NCBI GenBank assembly: GCA_024336345.1
Contig: JANFOG010000001.1
Location: forward strand, 5,022,001-5,086,000
DNA: 64,000 nucleotides
Origin: Mariannaea sp. PMI_226
Lineage: Eukaryota; Ascomycota; Sordariomycetes; Hypocreales; Nectriaceae
Direction of reading: 5' to 3'
Shown here: piece by piece, positions 45,319 to 54,129 of the stretch
Numbering within the stretch: position 1 is the stretch's first letter
Layout: the number at the start of each line of letters is the position of its first letter
Made by a program: the position numbers and the translations under genes
Notes under the pieces: model-generated
Databases searched by the model: none
Told to the model about the DNA's origin: nothing
The model's input: the letters and a program-made list of their open reading frames with translations, nothing else

Positions 45319-46387
45319 GCTTCAAGGGGCGATGGTGGTGATGATTATGATGTCGATGGCGATGACGATGTAGAGTAGATGATGATGATGTATGTGATTT
45401 TATTTATGGGTTATTTTTTTCCTTTCTTTTTCTTGATCTACATGTGCGACTCTACTTTGACTATAACTTCTTGCTTGTACTTGTACTTGAAACCGGACTT
45501 TTGGAGAATCCGGCGCGACTACCGGACAACGAGCAGTCCACGACGCAAGCCAGCCATCCTTTGATGACGCCTCATCGTTACTCAACCGAGTCTCACGAAA
45601 AAGGAGGTGGTTTAATTGCAACATTTAGCATCTTCAGAAAAGCGGGTTGGACAAGAGGGCGATAGCCGTCAATAAAGCCAAGTTGAGCTGTCCCACAATC
45701 AACAGCCACTATCGAGGGGGGCTCATCGATAATAATAGGTCACCACTGACCTAAGACCCTTCGGCAGTTGGGGAATTGACGTAACGGACTGTGTGCAGAT
45801 GGACGAATAATATGGAACTGAGACGACAAAAGCCATTAAAAATCTCACGCCGAATGACACATATATGCTTAATTAACTCAGGGCAACTTCTTCCGTTGGT
45901 TAGCAAGAGGCGCCCCGATTAAAATCCCTGGATGTGGAATCGTTAGCGGAGAGAAGCACGCTTGTTTGCTCGTTGAGAGCTTTCCGGTCACATCCAAAGT
46001 GGCATCTCCGTCCGCAGCCTCTCGAGCTCTCTCGGCCAAATCCACCCTGATTACCAAACCACCCGCCGAAACGCCCCATCTTGGTCCAACTCGTGGCGTG
46101 CAGCGGCACATCATGATTCGCTCGGAGTGCATCCATCCGGCGGCGAGAAGCCCGTGGGGACTAACCCCCGCTCTAGAAGATTTTATCGAATCGAGAATAT
46201 GGCCGTGATAATCCCATCTCAATACGTCAGGGCGTCGCAATGGAAAAAGTCAGCTTCTATTAAGAGGGACTTTACCCTCACTGTAGAGTTAGATTTATAT
46301 TTACCTTTCTTTCTACTCTCATATTCATAAAAACTTCATACCATAACAAAAAAACACAATTTCGACTTGAAGGAAAAACAAATAATC
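45319..46387. other. intergenic, no gene seen
   Basis: Shared upstream region of the divergent GST-like and Gfo/Idh/MocA genes, about 1.07 kb. Contains a GATGATG-rich patch near 45340-45390. No supported coding frame; the 120-codon minus frame at 45878-46240 has no recognisable content. Confidence 0.5.
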
Positions 46388-47541
46388 ATGTCTGGCAAGA
46401 TCTTTAACGTAGGCATCGTGGGCTATGGGTAAAACAAACATCACCCCACCGTTCACTCATGAGAATTTGTGTCACTGACCTTTTCACCTCCAGCCTTTCC
46501 GCCAAGGTCTTCCACATCCCTTTCATTGCCGAGACACCTCAGTTCAAGCTGTACAGCATTGTCCAGCGCTCACCTAAGGAGGGCAACTCGGCCCCCAATG
46601 ACTACCCGGACATCAAGCACTACACCCAGTACCAGGACTTGGTCGCGGATCCCAATGTCGACCTCATTGTCGTTGGTACCCCACCTGACAACCACTTTGA
46701 GTTGACCAAGGCAGCTCTTGAGAATGGCAAGCATGTCTTGACCGAGAAGCCTTTCGTGCCCACTTCCGCTGAGGCCGATAAGCTCATCGCCATTGCCAAG
46801 GAAAACAACCGCCTCCTTTGCGTGTACCAGAACCGACGATGGGATAACGATTTCCTCACCGTCAAGCATCTCATCTCATCTGGTTCCCTCGGCCGCATCT
46901 TTGAGTTCAACACCTACTTTGAGCGTTACAGACCCGCCTTCCCTGTTAACTGGAAGGGTAACATGACGATTGCTCAGGGTGTCAGTGCTCTCCACGATCT
47001 CGGAACCCATCTCATTGACCAGGCCTACACACTCTTTGGCATGCCTCTGTCTGTGCATGGCCGAAGCATGTCGCAACGAAACGCCAAGAACGACTTTGAG
47101 ACCCCCGATAGCATCACTGCCGAGCTCACTTACCCTAATGCTCTGTTGGTCCATGTCCGCATCAGCGTCATGAGTGCTGAGGTTGTGCAGCCTCGATTCT
47201 GGGTGCGTGGTACCAAGGGTAGCTTCCAGAAATGGGGACTAGATCCTCAGGAAGGCCAGCTCGTTGGCGGCATGAAGACATCGGATCCCGCTTTCGGCTG
47301 GGATGACCCCAAGAACCTGAAGCTGACTCTGGTGGGTGAGGATGGCGTCCCCAAGGCAGCTGATGCTCCCATCCTGGAGCCTGCTACCTACAAGGCATTC
47401 TATGCCGATTTGGCCAAGGCTCTTGAGAGCGGCAAGGAGGAGGACATTCCCGTCAAGGCCACCCAGGCTCGTGACGTTTTGCAGTTGCTTGAGGCGGTTA
47501 TTGAGAGTGCCAAGACTGGCAAGGATATTACTTTTGCGTAA
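46388..47541 (+). CDS. Gfo/Idh/MocA family NAD(P)-dependent oxidoreductase
   Basis: Exons 46388-46428 and 46494-47541 give 362 aa. The short first exon supplies the start of the Rossmann fold. Across the splice the nucleotide-binding GIVGYGLSAKVFHIPFI appears, which confirms the junction. The family motif TEKPFV lies near residue 97, with the catalytic Lys. Then come GVSALHDLGTHLIDQA and the C-terminal beta-sheet domain. It probably oxidises or reduces a sugar, polyol or related metabolite in the cytosol. Length and layout are normal. It resembles yeast YMR315W-type and bacterial YdgJ-type enzymes; the substrate cannot be told. Confidence 0.93.
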
Positions 47542-48428
47542 AACGATATTACAAAGGAATGACTGTATATAATGATTAATTTGATGGCGAAGCGGAAAGA
47601 ATTGACGCACGACTACGAGAATGAAGCAAAATGAAACAAGATGAAACAAAATGAAAAGCAGAGCAACGAAGGCTTATAATAACGTGATACCAATATTGAG
47701 CCAGTGACAAAATGGGAGATGGGCTCATCTCGACACGGCAAGGATGGTGGAAAGAACTCACTGCCTTGTTGAATTCTTCCGTGCTTCATACCATACCATA
47801 CCTATCCGATTAAAGAAGCCTGAGTGGGCACAAAAACATCACCTAATTGTTGCCATTACAAGTTGTGACCCTTTTTATGTCATGTCTCGTCAAGCTGGTC
47901 TCTCCCTTGTTTGGCTTTGATTGCCCGAACGTGCACCAACTCCCCAATAGTTTTAGCAATAGGATGCGAAGTTGGCTTCACACGCATCAACTTCCTCCTG
48001 TCTATCTTTCCGACACGAGAACGAGATGCTTATCACACAACGACGTCACTCAGCATTTTATTGGTACGACCTGAGGACTCTGTCGTGAGATGATTGTAGG
48101 TATGTCACGTCGATCCAGTGGAACAATCGGGACGAGAAAACGCTATAACATGAGCACTAACACTTACCAACTTGGCCCAAGCAATCTCTGATAATTCTCG
48201 AACAATCGCCGCCATAGAAATACCAAACGGGGATAGCATACATTGTGAGGGAAGGTTTCGATGTAGACTCATATTTCACAGACTACCCAGCACTGAGTGA
48301 CCTAGACTACCACGTAGGCAAAAGGGTAAAGCACCCCATCCCCTGTATAGAAAGAACATGCATATATGTCACCGTCATGTTGGTGTGTGGTACTCGCAAC
48401 TGTCACCAGCATCAAAAAGATACTCAAT
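47542..48428. other. intergenic, no gene seen
   Basis: AT-rich 3' flank of the oxidoreductase and spacer to tRNA-Gly. Repeated ATGAAACAA-type words lie at 47626-47655. No supported coding frame. Confidence 0.5.
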
Positions 48429-48510
48429 TGCGTGATCTGGGAATCGAACCCAGGGCTCCCCGACGCTGCTTGGATGGCAACGGAGAATTTTACCACTAAA
48501 CCAATCACGC
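48429..48510 (-). tRNA. tRNA-Gly (GCC anticodon) with 11-nt intron
   Basis: On the minus strand GCGTGAT pairs fully with ATCACGC, followed by discriminator A. The D-arm TGGTTTAGTGG and T-arm CTGGGTTCGATTCCCAG are canonical. The anticodon stem CTCCG/CGGGG closes loop TTGCCAT once 11 bases (TCCAAGCAGCG) after position 37 are removed. Mature length is 71 nt. Confidence 0.93.
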
Positions 48511-48747
48511 TATAATGTCGGATGCTGGTAATAGACACTAAGTTGCTACGCCGTACGGTCACGATGAAGAGATCTGATCTGACAGGCATTCAACAGGCTG
48601 ACTGACCAGCTGCGGAATCAGGTGTAGTAGATTTCATCACTTCAAACTTCAGTAACGCATTGTATATAGTGGTAACGTCTACTTGCTCATCCTCTTCCTT
48701 CTCCCCGATTCCCCTCATAGGCCATTTTCACGTGTACAGATTAGGCA

Positions 48748-49098
48748 TCACATTTTTGGCGATCTCTGGGAAACTGCTTTCTTTGCGTGAACGTCAGTGA
48801 CCTCTATTGGTTCTGTAAGAGAGACAAGGGATAAGTCGGTTGGAAGTGTGTTGTTGAGGGCTGTATGTTGTAAACTTTCTTGTGATTTCATTACCAGTTG
48901 AGTTAGTTGATAGTGTGCTGGCGAGCACTCTTTGACTACATTCTCCAGCTTTCTTGTCAACTGATAATGTTCGCACACTGCCTTTGTAAGCTCAAGGAGA
49001 ATATTCTCAAGTCTCTGATCCGAGCGAGGTTTCAGGGCGTTGATGGCCTCGAATTCCATCTTGATGTTGACCAGCTTATTCTCCAATTCAGACACCAT
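48748..49098 (-). CDS. short coiled-coil ORF next to the zinc-knuckle gene
   Basis: Minus-strand frame of 116 residues from ATG at 49098 (MVSELENKLVNIKMEFEAIN), strongly helical with heptad-like Leu spacing (LENILLELTKAVCEHYQL). It ends in a Ser/Thr-rich tail. It begins 113 bp after the stop codon of the zinc-knuckle gene on the same strand. I could not find a splice that joins the two. It may be a separate small gene, or a stranded 3' part of an ancestral zinc-knuckle/coiled-coil gene. Function unknown. Confidence 0.35.
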   Translation of the reverse strand: MVSELENKLVNIKMEFEAINALKPRSDQRLENILLELTKAVCEHYQLTRKLENVVKECSPAHYQLTQLVMKSQESLQHTALNNTLPTDLSLVSLTEPIEVTDVHAKKAVSQRSPKM

Positions 49099-49210
49099 TT
49101 CCCAGCCATCAGACCCATGACGGGTGCGAATAGTTAGCGACAAGAGAATATGAGCACAAACGTTCGGCAAAGAGTGGACATACCTCGTGTGAGCGGTTCA
49201 CTTGGACGCT

Positions 49211-50035
49211 TCATTGGCGCGTTGGGGGAGGCTCTTGAGCAGTGAGGTCCTCTGGTTGAGTGGCCGGAGCAGGAGTAGTCTGTTGGTGCAAATGTGAGGG
49301 AGCGTTCCGGGAATTCCAATGCTTTAGGACAAGATCTCCTTCCCAGCTGTGGTCGGGAGTCCGGACAGATGCATTCCCATCGAGCCTCGCCCTAATCTCT
49401 GCCCGCATCGCATGGTTGATGTGGACAACGGCGCCAAACTGTGGGGACCAGGGATATCCTTCAGGAGCAAGCGCATTGGGGACATGTAGATAGGCCTGCA
49501 GCATGATATTATACCAGGGAATCTCGGCCAAAGCAGGCATATGTGCGCGACCTCGAACTACCAGCTGGTATCTGGCATCAACATCAGTGATTGCTCGATA
49601 TTGAGGACAGCCACTGGTGTCATGCTCGATTGTGTTACAAATAACACAACCGCCCAGTGTGCCGTCAGGCCTGACCTTTATGCACATGTTTAGGGAGTGA
49701 TTATTGGCACCACAGCCTGGGCACACTGTAGCCGACACTGGCGGAACAGGAGCAGGCACAACATTCGGTGGTCTAGGGGTGGTGGAGTGAAGGCCTTCGT
49801 CAAGGTTGACTTCGAAGGACTCCCTGGTTGGGGGCGAGGGAGCGAAAAGACTTCTGCGATTTCTCAATAGCCCGCTCGGGCGCTGGCCCTGGTTGGGCAT
49901 CAGGGGAGGCCTTTTCCTGTTTTCACGTGGGGGAAGCATCGCGAACATGAAGCCGGCAACTTCTGTGGCGCCAGGAGTGGCCGCCATGACACGCTCGAAT
50001 TCCTCAACTACTTGGTCCGAAGAGTGCCAAGTCAT
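49211..50035 (-). CDS. double CCHC zinc-knuckle protein (family-related, member E)
   Basis: Minus strand, one exon, 274 aa from ATG at 50035. Residues 3-40 (SSDQVVEEFERVMAATPGAT, then EVAGFMFAMLPPRE) resemble the end of the core of the 40066 and 50675 genes. A Pro/Arg-rich linker follows. Two CCHC knuckles of spacing C-x2-C-x4-H-x4-C stand 11 residues apart: CPGCGANNHSLNMC and CVICNTIEHDTSGC. The remaining part is folded-looking (ARYQLVVRGRAHMP, EIPWYNIMLQAYL) and ends in a Pro/Thr/Gln tail. The knuckles imply single-stranded nucleic-acid binding. The frame stays open upstream to 50194 through a poly-Leu stretch, but the ATG after the CTT tract is preferred. Divergent from the 50675 gene, 640 bp apart. 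Confidence 0.6.
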   Translation of the reverse strand: MTWHSSDQVVEEFERVMAATPGATEVAGFMFAMLPPRENRKRPPLMPNQGQRPSGLLRNRRSLFAPSPPTRESFEVNLDEGLHSTTPRPPNVVPAPVPPVSATVCPGCGANNHSLNMCIKVRPDGTLGGCVICNTIEHDTSGCPQYRAITDVDARYQLVVRGRAHMPALAEIPWYNIMLQAYLHVPNALAPEGYPWSPQFGAVVHINHAMRAEIRARLDGNASVRTPDHSWEGDLVLKHWNSRNAPSHLHQQTTPAPATQPEDLTAQEPPPTRQ

Positions 50036-50041
50036 TATTGA

Positions 50042-50074
50042 AAGAAGAAGAAGAAGAAGAAGAAGAAGAAGAAG
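50042..50074. repeat. (AAG/CTT)n trinucleotide tract
   Basis: Eleven AAG units on the plus strand (CTT on the coding strand), about 7 bases before the start codon of the zinc-knuckle gene. It is probably in the 5' leader and could vary in length. If translation began upstream it would encode poly-Leu. Confidence 0.85.
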
Positions 50075-50674
50075 ACGTTTGGAAGCGCGGAAGGTATGCA
50101 ACGACGCTCGAGAGAGAAGACTGATTGTTATAATGTTTGAGAGAGAAAAGAGGAAGAAAAATAAACGAGAAAGAAGAAGAAACATGGGGCACAATGTGTT
50201 GAAATTTGCCAGGTGGTTGTAACAATTACTCGCAGATGGTAACCATCTGCAACTAGCACAGCTTTATAGCAAATCGGTAGACGGCTTTATTCATCCAAGA
50301 GCTATTGCAATTGGCATATCGTCTGACTACAATGGACAAAAAAAATATGCATAAATGTTATGGCCGATGAGTTAGGCATACGAAAGCAGATATGGCGTTG
50401 AGATGAGTTCTGCAACTACTTCCTACGTTCTCTCGCTTTGTGATAGAATGGAAAAATCTAATATAATTAGCCTATGCCAGACTAGAGAAACCACTAGATT
50501 CCAGGAAACGCTGTGTTTCCGTTGCCTTGATTCACTGAACTATTGCCAACTGTACGTGATTCCTCCCAGCTGGCTGCCCTAACACCTTATTGGGATTATG
50601 AACTCTCCTTCATTTCTTCTCTTCTCTTTATTTTATTTCCTTTCAACACCATCGACTTTCAAGTTAACACAAAA
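50075..50674. other. divergent intergenic region of members E and F
   Basis: About 600 bp between two head-to-head genes, AT-rich, no coding frame supported. It must hold the promoters of both. The last 80 bases are pyrimidine-rich, as before the 40066 gene. Confidence 0.5.
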
Positions 50675-51316
50675 ATGAATGAATACAACACTAATAACAA
50701 CAACCGCAACAGCGGCGATAGCACCTCCACCACCACCACCACCACCAATAACAACGACAACAACAACGGCGATAATTCCCGGCCACCCTGTGGTCATCGT
50801 CGTCCAGGTGGCTCCCGAAGCCGGGGTCGTTTCTCAGCCTCCCATGCAGGACGCAGAAGAGGCCAAACACTTGGTAACCGCCGCCGCCGCCGCCGCCGTC
50901 ATCGCAGCTCACGAAGGCGCTCTAGCTCCTACAGAGAGAGCCATGGGAGTGTTAGGCGTCAGCAAACCGACCAACCGCTCACCATGGTGGAGTCCATGAC
51001 CGTGGACGGTATACTGGGTTCCGATGACCAGTATCGAAATATCCAAGTCTCCAACGCGTCTGTTCGGGGACCAAGGAATAACATCATGGCGCCTGTGCCT
51101 TTACGGCCAGATTGCATGATGGTTCGAACTAGCACGCCGTCGGGCCTCCTTCAAGCCGTCGATCATGTCCGGGCAAGTACTGGAGCCCAGCATGTGGGAG
51201 TTCTTCTTCTCCCCCAAATGCCACGTCGCGACGAAGCCAGGCGTGAAGGGGACCAACCGATGACACTTTCAGACCTCGTTTACCTCATTGAAAGGGTGCA
51301 AGGAGGACACTTCTAA
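50675..51316 (+). CDS. basic RS/Arg-rich protein with novel core (member F)
   Basis: Single exon, 213 aa, the shortest complete member of the family. Residues 1-37 are Asn/Thr-rich low complexity (ACC and AAC repeats). Residues 40-97 are very basic (RRRRRRRHRSSRRRSSS). Residues 104-210 are the core, with PLTMVESMTVDGILG, NIMAPVPLRP, MVRTSTPSGLLQAVDHV, TGAQHVGVLLLPQMP and REGDQPMTLSDLV. Residues PLTM-x-SMT, NIMAP and REGD-xx-MT-xx-DLV are shared with the 1909 gene, and GAQ-x-VGV with the 40066 gene. The 3' flank matches that of the 1909 gene. No known domain. Upstream codons in frame (to 50543) are less likely starts because the ATG at 50675 follows an A-rich leader. Confidence 0.7.
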   Translation: MNEYNTNNNNRNSGDSTSTTTTTTNNNDNNNGDNSRPPCGHRRPGGSRSRGRFSASHAGRRRGQTLGNRRRRRRRHRSSRRRSSSYRESHGSVRRQQTDQPLTMVESMTVDGILGSDDQYRNIQVSNASVRGPRNNIMAPVPLRPDCMMVRTSTPSGLLQAVDHVRASTGAQHVGVLLLPQMPRRDEARREGDQPMTLSDLVYLIERVQGGHF

Positions 51317-51927
51317 GCTCAGAGCCAGGACAGAGTAGCAATGCTTTATCCATTTCTACACGGTTCCTAACTTTGTATGTCAAACACGTTGGACCATTTC
51401 TCTTGTTGAAACTTTTGGACTTACTTGGCCACATAGGAACTTCCTTCTCATCACATGGAGCCTAAGTCGGCAACGAGCGAGGTCGAAAACGATGGGATCG
51501 GATGCGTACTGGAAACATTAAAGAAAAAGGAAATTTTCATCTCGGAGGAAAGTAACAATTCATCACACGTTGAGTTTATGTGTCAAGGAAATAATCGGTG
51601 GAATGGGCAAGGAGTACAATGTATCGACATCACGGATAGACCAAGGCTCTATGGCATTACTTTGTGTTCTTTTTAGTATTACACAAACGCTCACAAAAAT
51701 TTCTTTAATGGGTATCCAAATGAAACCCATTCAACAAGTTGTCCCGACTCTCCAAGCCAATCCCAATGCAAAGGGTACATCTCCGAATCCGATGCCTCTC
51801 ATTTTTTATATACAACAAGGCATGGGGAAAAAAATCCTAGCACAATAACTCTCAAATGCTCGTCTTTTTGCCCCCACTAAATAGATCGAAATAGTCGGGA
51901 TTGCCCAAAAATGGTAGAGCATCTAGA
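51317..51927. other. intergenic, no gene seen
   Basis: 3' flank of member F (its first 60 bases match the flank of the 1909 gene) and 3' flank of the phospholipase gene. A plus-strand frame of about 90 codons at 51570-51848 has no recognisable content. Confidence 0.5.
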
Positions 51928-54129
51928 TTATAGAGTCAAGGTGAGGGCTGCCACAATAGCCGCCACAGCTGCGGTGATGCTGTTGCCCAGCACCTTGTGG
52001 GCAAAACTTTCCACGTCAATGGCAGTGCTGACAAATTTGGGATAGTAGGGTGCCGGAGTTTTCTCGTCGATGGTGCCGTTCCAGCAGTATGATTCGAAGC
52101 ATGACTGGCACTTTGCTGGGTAAGTGGTGTTTGTGCGGTCGAAGCTGCGCGCGAGCATGGCGCAGCCAACGCAGCAGGGCCAATCCTTGTCCACAGTACC
52201 ATTAAGCTGTGTGGCGACGGAATAGCCATTCTCGATGATAGCTGTGAGCTCAGTGGTGTTGATGCTCATCTGGAAGGTGGAGATATTTGCGGCATAGACG
52301 TAGGGGTAGTTGGGAATGTAGACAATCAGTGGCGAAGGTGTCGTGGTGTTGGTGGCGTTGCAGCCGAAAAAGGTCGGGCGCGCGTTGAGTCCGAGATTGA
52401 TAAAGGTATCCTGGCCAGGAACGACAGGGAATGAAGAGCCCTCGGAGATGTTTTCCAATGATCGCTGGTAGGTAGCGACGGCCGAGGCACCATTGGGCCA
52501 AAAGGAGTCGGTATCGGCGGAAGAGTCGTAAGAGAAGACGACGTCGACATGGCGCTCGTTGCGGAGGTGAGGGTAGTAAGGCACGTTCTGGAGATCCTCA
52601 CCACCGTCGACGAGGGTGAGACGGTCGTTGTTGGCGAATGGATTCTTTCCCTTATTCCAGCCCCTGAAGGGATTAGGTGACCAGTCAGCAATGTCGTCGT
52701 TGTCGGAGCCGAGGGCCTTGAGAATGTCCTTGACTGCATCAATGGCAAAGTGGGGCACGTTATCAGGGACATAACTGCTGTTGTCGTCGTTAAGATAGAG
52801 GATAATCTGGTTGAAAAGACTGCTGGAGGTGCCCATGACATAACCCGCATTGTCGAAGCCGCGGACGCAGCTCTTGTCCTTGGGAAGCTGGCCGTTTTCG
52901 AACTCGGAGCCGACGTACTTGAGAGGGGCGAAGCCGCTGATGGCGGGATCATATGAGCCCAGCTCCCAGGGTGTAACCTCGAAGACGGTCGAGTTCAGCG
53001 CAATGATGGTCTCACCTGGGTTGCGACTGTCGATGACGACGAGGGGGAGGGGGGCGTCTCCGTTCTTGAAGTCGGTATCGTCGACAATGGAGGACCAAGT
53101 GATGCCGGGTCCGCCGTCTGTGGCATTGACTAGCTGGTACGAAAGCATGCGACCCCAATAGTCGGTGATGGACCGTTCGAAACCAGCATCCTTCTTGTCC
53201 TTGACGGCGTCAAAGACATCGTCGTAGTAGCCCAGCAGGCTGTACTGTTCAGGGCCCTCGAAGATGGAGTTTTGCAGCTGCCAGATCCCCCCATAATTGA
53301 CGCTCTCCTGGACAGAGGTCCAGTTGTTGATGGTGAGACTGCCTATTAGCCAGCTGCCTCCAGACAGACCAGAGAGATAGGTCGCGCTCTGTAGTAGACC
53401 TCCCAGGTTTCCCGGCTTCGTTGTTCCATCGGTTCGGATATCCCAAGCTGCCAATGCGCCAGCGCCTGACAACATTGCGCGATAACCACCGCCGGACATG
53501 GCGATGCCAATGTTGGGGAGAGCGGTGCTGTCCGTCTCCACATCCTTGAGGTAGGCTTTGCTATCGAAATCGGGAATCGCTATTCTCTCGAGGAACTGTC
53601 GGATGTAGGGAATGGTGGCATTGCGACGCTTGGGGAGCCATGCCAACTCCTCATCAGAGATATTGGAACCTTTGCGGATGCTTGGTCGCGTGCTCGGGCA
53701 TGAGACTTCGGTTGGCACGTAACCATTGGGCGCTTCGTTGGTTCCGCGACGAGACGGTCTGGAGAGAGAATTGGCGTCGGCGACCGGAGCGATGGGACTT
53801 CGAGCGTCGTAGACTAGTAGATGACGTCAATGGTGCCCTTTTTTGTGAATTAATGCGCGCAGCGAAAGTCATGAAAGCGCACACAGACATGGTTCATGAT
53901 GCAAGGTAAAGTGCACACAGACAGTCGAGGGCAGTTCGCGACTCATTGGACTGAGGAGTGGGACGCGGAGCATCACAAGCTGCAAGGTGGAGGCAAAGCA
54001 AAGAAAGGAAAGGCCCCAAAAAAGGAGGCAAAAAAAAAACATACCTATATCATGTGGATTGGCTGCGACAGGAGTGAGGGCTGCCGCAACAGCTAAAACA
54101 GCCGTCAAGCGGCCTGAGAGAGAAGCCAT
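51928..54129 (-). CDS. GPI-anchored lysophospholipase / phospholipase B
   Basis: Minus-strand exons 54129-54045 and 53813-51928 give 656 aa; the 231-nt intron is long for this window. Residues 1-23 are a signal peptide (MASLSGRLTAVLAVAAALTP). The catalytic domain shows IAMSGGGYRAMLSG near 132-145, the nucleophile elbow GLSGGSW (177-183, Ser179) and the aspartate segment LTLVDGGEDLQNVP. Many N-glycosylation sequons and cysteines (GFGCNAT-like FFGCNAT, PCCVGCAM, CQSCFESYCW) fit a secreted enzyme. The hydrophobic C-terminus (AAVAAIVAALTLTL) is a GPI signal. It hydrolyses both acyl chains of phospholipids at the cell surface, as in the yeast PLB1-3 family. Confidence 0.95.

Noticed and set aside
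45878..46240. 120-codon minus-strand ORF in the GST/oxidoreductase spacer
   Set aside because: No recognisable motif; overlapping frames on both strands of similar length suggest chance.
51936..52952. Minus-strand frames inside the phospholipase gene in other phases
   Set aside because: Ser/Thr/Pro-rich shadow translations of the phospholipase exon.
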